Shown here piece after piece: positions 1-5,620 of a DNA stretch of 15,381 nt. A program made the position numbers and the translations under genes. The stretch is from NCBI GenBank assembly GCA_041666985.1, contig JBAYFV010000042.1, positions 1 through 15,381 on the forward strand, in the 5' to 3' direction. Numbering within the stretch: position 1 is the stretch's first letter; every line of letters starts with the position of its first letter. The notes under the pieces were generated by a model that ran no database searches, had not been told where the DNA came from, and was given only the letters and a program-made list of their open reading frames with translations. This stretch comes from GWF2-50-93 sp041666985 (GTDB lineage: Bacteria; Verrucomicrobiota; Lentisphaeria; Victivallales; GWF2-50-93).

Positions 1-45
1 ATATTATGCTAATTGTATTTTACATTATAAACAAACGAGGCAGAT

Positions 46-378
46 ATGAAACACAATAAAGAGAACGCCCTTCTCCCTAAAACGGCATCGATCCTCGAAA
101 CGTTTGGCGAGAACATCAGGCTGGCGCGTCTCCGCCGTAACGTGTCGTCTTCGCTTCAGGCGGAACGTGCAGGCATAAGCCGTCCTACGCTGTCCATGCT
201 CGAGAAAGGTGCGCCTTCTGTATCCTTGGGAAGCTATGTACAGGCATTGGTAGCCCTGGGGCTGGAAAAAGACCTCCTTAAAGTTGCCGCCGATGATGAA
301 CTGGGGCGCAAGCTCCAGGATTTGAAACTGCAGATACACAGACGTGCGCCTAAAAAAAAGATGGGAAATGAACAATAA
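46..378 (+). CDS. hipB: HipB-like XRE-family antitoxin/repressor (first hipBA pair)
   Basis: This 110-residue protein is a Cro/C1-type helix-turn-helix regulator. The helix-turn-helix spans about residues 20-76, with the core ERAGISRPTLSMLEKG and the following SLGSYVQALVALGL typical of the fold. It lies directly upstream of a HipA kinase and overlaps it by 11 bases. In known HipBA systems HipB binds and neutralises HipA and represses the operon. The start ATG is preceded by GAGG five bases upstream, and a possible -10 (TATAAA, 26-31) lies close before it, but the window edge cuts off the rest of the promoter. The C-terminus is charged, and an A8 run (352-359) falls in its last codons. The family call is secure; the specific HipB role rests on the neighbour. 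Confidence 0.87.
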   Translation: MKHNKENALLPKTASILETFGENIRLARLRRNVSSSLQAERAGISRPTLSMLEKGAPSVSLGSYVQALVALGLEKDLLKVAADDELGRKLQDLKLQIHRRAPKKKMGNEQ

Positions 379-1636
379 CTCAAAGTCGATTTACGTCTAT
401 GCCGACTGGCCAGAGAAAGACAGCCCTGTAAAAATGGGCTGTCTGAATGTCAACATAGTCCGGGGCAGGGAAATATTTTCCTTTGAGTTCACCTCTGCAT
501 GGCTCAGGTCGGAATCCGCCAGGGTGCTGGATCCGGATTTACAGTTTTATTCAGGAAGGCAATATGCCGATCCTGAAAAAAACAATTTCGGTATTTTTCT
601 GGATTCATCGCCGGATCGATGGGGACGCCAGCTTATTCGGCGACGCGAGGCGATTTGCGCACGCCGCGAACACCGGACGACCCGACCGCTGCTCGAGTCG
701 GACTATCTGCTCGGCGTACATGATGCCACCAGGATGGGAGCACTCCGCTTCAAGCTGGATGAATCCAGCAACTTTGTCAGCTGTGATTCGGAGCTTCCGG
801 CTCCGCCATGGGCATCCCTGTGTGAACTGGAGTCGGCCTGCCGTCATTACGAGGATGAATCAAGCACCGACGACGAACATGACAAATGGCTTGCAATGCT
901 CCTGGCGCCAGGTTCGTCGCTTGGCGGAGCCCGCCCAAAGGCGAATGTGCTGGACAATGACAACAACCTATGGATTGCCAAATTCCCAAGCCGGGGGGAT
1001 AGTGTCGATATGGGAGCCTGGGAAATGGTCGCCCACAAACTGGCCGTCGGCGCAGGTCTGAAGGTTCCGGAATGCCGGATGGAAAAATTCTCCAGGCACG
1101 GTGGCACATTCCTTAGCAGGCGTTTCGACCGGAAGTCCGGCAGACGCATACATTTTGCCTCGGCAATGACCCTGCTTGGACGCATGGACGGTGAAAACCA
1201 TGAAACCGGATGCAGCTACCTTGAACTGGCGCAATTCATCATCCAACACGGCTCAAGCCCCGCCAAGGATCTGGAGGAATTATGGAAACGCATAGTCTTC
1301 AACATAGCCGTCTCAAACACCGATGACCACCTGCGCAACCATGGTTTTCTGCTGACGCGGCAGGGATGGATCCTTTCTCCGGTCTACGACATCAACCCGA
1401 ATCCCCTTGGAGGAGGGCTTGCGCTGAACATATCTTCGGACGACAATTCCCTCGACTTCGAGCTGGCCTTGTCTGTCGCACCAAAATTCCGTCTGGATAT
1501 GCCGAAGGCCAGGAATGTTCTAAATGAGATCAGGAAGGCGGTCGGGAGCTGGAACAGGACTGCGCTTGATTTTAAAATTCCTCGACGCGAAATTGAAAGC
1601 ATGGCGACAGCTTTTCAGAGCCATCCCGCAGGATGA
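368..1636 (+). CDS. hipA: HipA-like serine/threonine kinase toxin (first pair)
   Basis: HipA-family kinases phosphorylate targets such as aminoacyl-tRNA synthetases and so stop growth. From ATG 368 the protein has 422 residues, close to the usual ~440. Visible motifs are GSSLGGARPK (about 182-191), which matches the phosphate-binding and autophosphorylation loop; NTDDHLRNHG (about 317-326), the catalytic Asp/Asn loop; and SPVYDINP (about 337-344), the metal-binding Asp. The N-terminal ~100 residues fit the HipA N1 domain (FGIFLDSSPDRWG). All key residues are present, so the kinase looks intact. I chose ATG 368, which overlaps hipB by 11 bases; an in-frame GTG at 344 is the alternative and would add eight residues. 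The last four sense codons and the stop lie in a repeat that recurs at 5470-5490, so the C-terminus (HPAG) may be repeat-derived. Confidence 0.9.
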   Translation: MNNNSKSIYVYADWPEKDSPVKMGCLNVNIVRGREIFSFEFTSAWLRSESARVLDPDLQFYSGRQYADPEKNNFGIFLDSSPDRWGRQLIRRREAICARREHRTTRPLLESDYLLGVHDATRMGALRFKLDESSNFVSCDSELPAPPWASLCELESACRHYEDESSTDDEHDKWLAMLLAPGSSLGGARPKANVLDNDNNLWIAKFPSRGDSVDMGAWEMVAHKLAVGAGLKVPECRMEKFSRHGGTFLSRRFDRKSGRRIHFASAMTLLGRMDGENHETGCSYLELAQFIIQHGSSPAKDLEELWKRIVFNIAVSNTDDHLRNHGFLLTRQGWILSPVYDINPNPLGGGLALNISSDDNSLDFELALSVAPKFRLDMPKARNVLNEIRKAVGSWNRTALDFKIPRREIESMATAFQSHPAG

Positions 1637-1642
1637 CGGATG
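1622..1642 (+). repeat. 21-bp palindromic repeat, copy 1, overlapping the end of hipA
   Basis: These 21 bases recur exactly on the opposite strand at 5470-5490. The core is palindromic (CATCCCGCAGGATG). This copy starts at the His codon four codons before the stop of the first hipA and supplies that stop. The adjoining GGATGATTGGGTTT (1638-1651) also recurs, inverted, near 5402-5416, so more than one repeat unit is shared between the two places. Confidence 0.8.
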
Positions 1643-1686
1643 ATTGGGTTTGCGTTCAAGATAACACAAAGGCCATGGCGATGGTA

Positions 1687-1743
1687 AGAGTTCAGTGAAG
1701 TAGCCGGCATCAAAAGGGCTGGCTACATACTTCACTGAACTCT
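1687..1743. terminator. Strong hairpin between convergent hipA and abiEii, possible bidirectional terminator
   Basis: AGAGTTCAGTGAAGTA (1687-1702) is exactly complementary to 1728-1743. The inner parts can re-pair as GTAGCC with GGCTAC, leaving a 4-base bulge. The hairpin lies between two convergent genes and contains the last codons and the stop of abiEii. Neither strand has a T-run right after it, so it is not a textbook intrinsic terminator. It could instead stabilise mRNA ends or block read-through. The inverted repeat is certain; the function is inferred. Confidence 0.55.
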
Positions 1744-2595
1744 GAGCTGTTTAAGGAGAGTCAGGAAAAAATCCTCATTCCAGAGTTGCAGTTCGGCAGG
1801 ATCTGAAATGAAAGGTTCAACGTCCTTTTCGGCCAATTTAAAATCTGTTGCCGAAAACTTTTCCCGGAGTTTTTTCACAAGTTCTTCAATGCCGAAACGC
1901 GTATTCGCATCCAAATGCCCCGAATCAACCATTCTCAGGCGCAAGTGTTCGATATTGCATGGGATACCCTGTCCGATAAACCAGATAAAATCATAGAAAT
2001 CACGGCCTTTTACCCTGTTCTTCCAACTGCGGCACAGGAGAGCATGGAGTTTGCCGGCAAACAGGCAGGACGGGCTGAAAAGACGAACATGAAAAGGGAT
2101 GGGTGTGAGCAGTGTCTTCACCTCGTAATCTGCGCCTCCGGGAGGCGTGGTGTCGACTTCAAATTTGATTTTAAGTGTTTTATGTCGATAAACCCGGTCA
2201 AGCACGGATTCAGGCACCTGCATTTGGAACAAAGTCTCGGCCGTATTTGCCTTGATGAACGCAGAATCAATGTCCGTATCCTTTTTTTTGCGCTTTTTAA
2301 CTTCGACAGTGAAGCCAAAGCCTTTCAGTTCTGTTTCAACAAACTCCACGTAGTTCCCAAGGTCAAAAGACCTGTTTACGTGCAGAAGGGAAAAATCCAG
2401 GTCTTCGGAAAAACGTCTGGAGCCGTGAAATATCCGCAAAGCGCTTCCTCCATAAAATGCGGCATGTTCAAAGAACTTGCCGCGCCAGAGTCCCAGCAGG
2501 GACAGGTGCTGAATGATCTCTTTCATGGCATTTTCATACTCGTGTTCATTCCTGCATCCGTATTTTCCAAGCATATTCAACAAGGCTGTATCCAT
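1732..2595 (-). CDS. abiEii: AbiEii/AbiGii-family nucleotidyltransferase toxin
   Basis: AbiEii toxins are DNA-polymerase-beta-type nucleotidyltransferases; characterised relatives such as MenT modify tRNA acceptor ends. From ATG 2595 the protein has 287 residues. It shows GGSALR (49-54) followed by SEDLDFSL with the acidic pair DLD (65-67), which is the GSx10DxD motif. Further on are GKLHALLCR (181-189) and KGRDFYDFIWF (about 196-206), matching the conserved C-terminal Lys and Asp motifs of the family. All catalytic positions look intact. An in-frame start further upstream at 2688 exists, but ATG 2595 lies just after the abiEi stop (one base between) and has AAGGA about six bases before it. 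The ORF ends inside a 16-bp inverted repeat. The family call is strong; the actual target is unknown. Confidence 0.9.
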   Translation of the reverse strand: MDTALLNMLGKYGCRNEHEYENAMKEIIQHLSLLGLWRGKFFEHAAFYGGSALRIFHGSRRFSEDLDFSLLHVNRSFDLGNYVEFVETELKGFGFTVEVKKRKKKDTDIDSAFIKANTAETLFQMQVPESVLDRVYRHKTLKIKFEVDTTPPGGADYEVKTLLTPIPFHVRLFSPSCLFAGKLHALLCRSWKNRVKGRDFYDFIWFIGQGIPCNIEHLRLRMVDSGHLDANTRFGIEELVKKLREKFSATDFKLAEKDVEPFISDPAELQLWNEDFFLTLLKQLRVQ

Positions 2596-2596
2596 A

Positions 2597-3226
2597 TCAA
2601 ATCCTTCCATTGTTTCGCATGTCCCGATGACACCCAAGATACCATTTGACAAACGATTGAACTGAATTGCTGCGATAACTGTCGGCAATCACACGCAAAC
2701 TGCCCGAGTCCAGCTTCAGTCCGTCAACATCAACCCTAAGGTCTTCGCGGAGGAACTGGGAGACATCGCGTACCGACAATTTCTTTACCGTGCCCGTCCG
2801 GTCGCATAATGCCTTTTCCGGAGTTGCCATGAAGAAGTTTCCTGATTTTCCGGCAATCAAGTCAACCCCCTTCGAGAAAGCCGAACTTTCCAGATGCCTG
2901 TAGGTAAAACGCCCGGCTGGAGTGAAATACTCCTTGTTACGCTTATTCGTGATGCAGGTAATGCCGCTAACCCGTTCAGGGATGATTCCCCAGTATGAGA
3001 GGGCGGACTCCAGGGAAACATATGACGGTCCGTATATCAGGCAGGCAAGCACAAAGGAGTCTGTGTTTTCCAGGGAGCGGACATACAGTCCTTTCTTTAC
3101 ACGCACCAGTTCCCTGTTTTTAAGCATCAGATTGATTTTGTTCCGCGGTGATGCGTAATTCCTTAAAAGCTGCATCAGGAACTGATAATCAAAAGGAAAC
3201 AAGTTGGGCAACTCTATCTTCTTCAT
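2597..3226 (-). CDS. abiEi: AbiEi-like antitoxin/transcriptional regulator of a type IV toxin-antitoxin pair
   Basis: This 209-residue protein sits immediately upstream of the AbiEii toxin gene on the same strand, as cognate AbiEi antitoxins do. The N-terminal ~55 residues fit a winged helix (MQLLRNYASPRNKINLMLKN, then RELVRVKKGLYV, the typical wing). The middle (LIYGPSYVSLESALSYWGIIPE and the ITNKRNKEYFTPAGRFTYRHL stretch) and the MATPEKALCDR motif are typical of AbiEi-like proteins. In known pairs AbiEi represses its own promoter and counteracts the toxin without forming a stable complex. The start has GAGG shortly upstream. Its promoter lies in the space next to the MITE-like element. Both genes look intact. 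Confidence 0.87.
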   Translation of the reverse strand: MKKIELPNLFPFDYQFLMQLLRNYASPRNKINLMLKNRELVRVKKGLYVRSLENTDSFVLACLIYGPSYVSLESALSYWGIIPERVSGITCITNKRNKEYFTPAGRFTYRHLESSAFSKGVDLIAGKSGNFFMATPEKALCDRTGTVKKLSVRDVSQFLREDLRVDVDGLKLDSGSLRVIADSYRSNSVQSFVKWYLGCHRDMRNNGRI

Positions 3227-3229
3227 AAT

Positions 3230-3275
3230 CCCTCATCTCGTTCAATTGACCGCAATGTTTATTATTTCCAAACAT
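3230..3275 (-). promoter_or_regulatory. abiEi upstream region: RBS and possible operator
   Basis: On the minus strand GAGG precedes the abiEi ATG by about six bases. Further up is an inverted repeat, ATGTTT (3255-3260) with AAACAT (3270-3275), separated by nine A/T-rich bases. AbiEi proteins repress their own operons through inverted repeats, so this is a reasonable operator candidate. It is short, and no clear -35/-10 pair was recognised. Confidence 0.3.
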
Positions 3276-3319
3276 ACTGGTTGAATTGCCAAGTGCAAGG
3301 CAGGATAGGCCAAATCATG

Positions 3320-3622
3320 CGAGCCAATTGCAAAACTCATCCGCCACGGCGGACGGGAATCCAGAAGTCAGAATACAGAATTCAGAATGGCATTTGAACT
3401 CAAATCCAAATTTATTCTCCTTTGAAACTTGCCTCAGAAGTATGTTGGGCTTTAGCCCGACAATATGGCGGTCTAAAAGTCGAAGATCCCGGGTCGCCCC
3501 AGATCTCGGGAAGCCGCCTTACTTAATTGGCAAAAGTTTCTTATTGATAAAACTGCGGCCACCGCAGTAGGCCGCTGAATTCTGAATCCTCCTGACTTCT
3601 GACTACTTTTGAAATTGGCTCG
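3320..3622. mobile_element. MITE-like element of ~303 bp with long imperfect terminal inverted repeats
   Basis: The ends CGAGCCAATTGCAAAA (3320-3335) and TTTTGAAATTGGCTCG (3607-3622) are inverted copies with one mismatch. Just inside them AGAAGTCAG and CAGAATTCAG (3363-3385) are inverted again at 3575-3600. The interior has no convincing gene but several small hairpins: TCCGCC/GGCGGA near 3340-3353, TGTTGGGCT/AGCCCGACA (3443-3462), GGCGG/CCGCC (3467-3518) and ACTGCGG/CCGCAGT (3552-3568). This nested structure fits a non-autonomous mobile or repeat element lying between the abiE and second hipBA modules. I found no clear target-site duplication and no transposase. Confidence 0.6.
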
Positions 3623-3647
3623 GCTGCATCGGACATTGTGAATAATC

Positions 3648-3668
3648 ACAAGAAGACTTGTTTTTTTT
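3648..3668 (+). terminator. Weak hairpin followed by a T-run upstream of hipB2
   Basis: ACAAG pairs with CTTGT around a 4-base loop and runs directly into eight or more Ts. The stem is only five pairs with two G-C, so termination would be weak. It also overlaps the probable -35 region of the next promoter, so the T-run may simply be promoter sequence. Confidence 0.25.
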
Positions 3669-3725
3669 ATAAGAGATAATATATTATCCTGTAAATGCAA
3701 TAAATAGACATAAGAGATAATATAT
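3658..3725 (+). promoter_or_regulatory. hipBA2 promoter with duplicated operator
   Basis: ATAAGAGATAATATAT occurs twice, at 3669-3684 and 3710-3725, with 41 bases between copy starts, close to four helical turns. The first copy extends into a perfect 14-bp palindrome, GATAATATATTATC (3675-3688). A plausible -35 (TTGTTT, 3658-3663) and -10 (TATATT, 3680-3685), 16 bases apart, place the palindrome over the -10. The second copy runs into the hipB2 ATG at 3724. Binding of a HipB dimer at both sites would block transcription and start-region access. The repeats are seen directly; the promoter boxes and the role are inferred from known HipBA autoregulation. Confidence 0.6.
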
Positions 3726-4032
3726 GAGCGATAAGATAAATATTTACATGCCTGCTGAAATAAGCCGGATACTTGCATCAAAGGCGAGGGGCATGAGGCT
3801 CCAATATCGGATGAAACAGGCGACATTGTCGGAAAAGTCCGGGGTTCCGGCGATAAGCATAAGGCGCTTCGAATCTACCGGAAATATATCGCTGTCGAGC
3901 CTCTTGAAAATTGCAGGCGCCTTGGACTGCCTTGATGGTTTCCTCGGGCTTTTCCCTCCGCATGAAGCCGGGACAATGGCTGAACTGGAAAAACTTGAAG
4001 GGAAAAAGTCCCGCGTGAGGGGGACCGTATGA
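3724..4032 (+). CDS. hipB: HipB-like XRE-family antitoxin/repressor (second hipBA pair)
   Basis: This 102-residue protein has a helix-turn-helix at about residues 20-74 (MRLQYRMKQATLSEKSGVPA then SIRRFESTGNISLSSLLKIA). Its last codon overlaps the next gene's start in ATGA, so the two are translationally coupled. The sequence is clearly different from the first HipB, so the two pairs are not a recent duplication. The start codon lies inside the second copy of the operator-like repeat and has only a weak GAGA-type ribosome site, which could keep expression low. Known HipBs bind the HipA kinase and their own operator. Confidence 0.87.
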   Translation: MSDKINIYMPAEISRILASKARGMRLQYRMKQATLSEKSGVPAISIRRFESTGNISLSSLLKIAGALDCLDGFLGLFPPHEAGTMAELEKLEGKKSRVRGTV

Positions 4033-5252
4033 GGAAATTGAAGGTATATCTCAGGGAAAATCCTTCAGCTCCGGTTCTGGTGGGTATCTTGGCGGAGACG
4101 TCGGAGAAACGCTGTTTTTTTGAATACGATTCCACTTTTCTCGAAAAGGGAATCAACATTTCGCCTTTCAAGCTGCGGCTTGCCGGCGGGCTTCAGGAAA
4201 ACCATGACAGCTTCCCTCCGCAGATACATGGGGTTTTCAATGACTCCATTCCTGACGGCTGGGGGCTGCTCCTGATGGATCGTTTTTTCCGTGTCCATGG
4301 CCGGAATATCCGGGATATCACCGCCATCGACAGGCTCTCATACATCGGAGAAAATGGAATGGGGGCGTTGGCATACGAACCTGCGGAGGACACCGGGCGA
4401 TCCAAGGATCCCCCCCTGAACCTGTACAGGCTTGCGAAGAACTCCATGGAGATACTCCAGGGCAGGACGGAGGAGGTTCTTCCGGAGATGGCGAAAGCCG
4501 GCGGTTCGCCAGGCGGAGCCAGGCCGAAAATCCTTGTCGGCTTCAATGGGAGGGAATTGATTTCCGGAGAGGGGAGCCTCCCTGGAGGATTCGATCCCTG
4601 GCTGATCAAGTTCAAGGCTGAAAATGATTTCCAGGATGCCGGGAAGATTGAATACGTCTATTCCGTGATGGCGGAAAAGGCGGGACTTGATGTTCCGGAA
4701 CACCGCCTGTTCAACGACAGCAGGGGGAATTCGTATTTTGGAACAAGGAGATTTGATCGCGAGGACAACAGGAGAATCCATGTCCACACGCTGGGCAATA
4801 TGATCCATGCCGATTTCAGACTGCCTTCCCTTGACTATGAAATACTCCTGAAAGTCTGCTACAGGCTGACTGGAAACATGGCCGATGTGAAAAAGTGTTT
4901 CCGTCTGATGGTCTTCAATGTCCTGTCATACAACCGCGATGATCATGGCAGGAATTTTGCGTTCAAGATGGATTTAAACGGCAGATGGTCTTTTGCGCCG
5001 CCATATGATCTGATGTTCTCGTATGGGCCCGGCGGAGAACATTCGACCAGCGTTGCAGGCGAGGGGAGGTGTCCGGGCGCGAGGGATTTCAAGAGGCTTG
5101 CAGAGCTTGCGGGTATCGCAGGGATGGAAAGCGAAGGCATCATCGGAGAGGTTCGTGAATCTGTCCGGCAATGGACAAGTCTGGCCAGAGCCGCACGCGT
5201 ATCAGGGGAAACCATAAGGCTGGTGGCCGACTGTCAAACGAAAATAGAGTAA
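4029..5252 (+). CDS. hipA: HipA-like serine/threonine kinase toxin (second pair)
   Basis: The protein has 407 residues. It shows GGSPGGARPK (158-167, phosphate-binding loop), NRDDHGRNF (302-310, catalytic loop with Asp and Asn) and PPYDLMF (324-330, metal-binding Asp), plus an N-terminal N1-type region with SIPDGWG (73-79) and IGENGMGAL (106-114). It looks catalytically intact. It differs strongly from the first HipA, whose catalytic loop is NTDDHLRNHG and whose metal motif is SPVYDINP, so the two kinases probably have different targets and partners. The start overlaps the hipB2 stop by four bases. The gene ends eight bases before a 30-bp repeat. Confidence 0.9.
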   Translation: MRKLKVYLRENPSAPVLVGILAETSEKRCFFEYDSTFLEKGINISPFKLRLAGGLQENHDSFPPQIHGVFNDSIPDGWGLLLMDRFFRVHGRNIRDITAIDRLSYIGENGMGALAYEPAEDTGRSKDPPLNLYRLAKNSMEILQGRTEEVLPEMAKAGGSPGGARPKILVGFNGRELISGEGSLPGGFDPWLIKFKAENDFQDAGKIEYVYSVMAEKAGLDVPEHRLFNDSRGNSYFGTRRFDREDNRRIHVHTLGNMIHADFRLPSLDYEILLKVCYRLTGNMADVKKCFRLMVFNVLSYNRDDHGRNFAFKMDLNGRWSFAPPYDLMFSYGPGGEHSTSVAGEGRCPGARDFKRLAELAGIAGMESEGIIGEVRESVRQWTSLARAARVSGETIRLVADCQTKIE

Positions 5253-5259
5253 TTTCATT

Positions 5260-5289
5260 GCCGTCCCATGGATGATTGGATTAATGGAT
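5260..5289 (-). repeat. 30-bp repeat, left copy flanking fic
   Basis: These 30 bases are the reverse complement of 7181-7210 with one mismatch. Together the copies bracket the fic gene as inverted repeats about 1.95 kb apart. The unit contains ATCCATTAATCCA at one end and GGGACGGC at the other. This copy begins eight bases after the second hipA stop. Confidence 0.8.
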
Positions 5290-5620
5290 GGCTTGATGGT
5301 TGCAAATCAAGAAGATATGTACAAATAAATACATTGAAAAAATCCAAAATGCCTTTTTTGGAATTCTTCTCCTAATCCTTCCTCTTTGGTTTTTCTTGAA
5401 TTTAAACCCAATCATCCATCTTGCCGCGCCGTAGCCTCTTGGCAAAGGCGGGTCATTCAACAATCCATCCATCCGTCATCCTGCGGGATGACTGTGATTT
5501 TAGTACGGATTAAGTAAACGACATAGTTTGCTGGATACGTACCATAATTGTTTTTCTTGAAAATGCCGTTTATGTAACTAAATTACCAGATTGATAAATG
5601 TTTTACAGGATTCCGCCAAT
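5290..5620. other. Repeat-rich gap between hipA2 and fic
   Basis: No gene is apparent in this stretch. It holds TCCAAAA/TTTTGGA (5343-5362), a possible hairpin with a T6 run inside it; a copy of GGATGATTGGGTTT in inverted orientation (about 5402-5416); a GC-rich repeat-like block with TTGCC/GGCAA arms (5421-5445); and the exact 21-bp repeat at 5470-5490. A weak promoter for fic may lie at TTGAAA (5557-5562) and TAAATT (5579-5584), 16 bases apart. Confidence 0.5.
5470..5490 (-). repeat. 21-bp palindromic repeat, copy 2
   Basis: This is an exact inverted copy of 1622-1642. It contains the hairpin TCATCC-TGCG-GGATGA (the hairpin extends one base beyond the shared unit). Here it lies in intergenic sequence preceded by CCATCCATC-type short units, whereas copy 1 is partly coding. 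Confidence 0.8.

Noticed and set aside
352..360. Programmed -1 frameshift site (A AAA AAG) making a HipB-HipA fusion
   Set aside because: The hipA frame is +1, not -1, relative to hipB, so a standard -1 shift would not join them.
483..1249. Several open frames in other frames across hipA1
   Set aside because: They shadow a gene with intact kinase motifs and show no domains of their own.
1915..2649. Long plus-strand open frame of 244 codons opposite abiEii
   Set aside because: It is antisense to a clear nucleotidyltransferase gene whose motifs are intact; its translation shows no recognisable domain.
3286..3570. Plus-strand open frame of 94 codons between abiEi and hipB2
   Set aside because: It lies almost wholly inside the MITE-like element and is of the kind made by translating GTCAGAA/GAATTCAG repeats.
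5260..5490. CRISPR array suggested by repeated ATCCA/GGAT units
   Set aside because: The units are irregular in spacing, occur in both orientations and have no spacers of even length; no cas genes are nearby.
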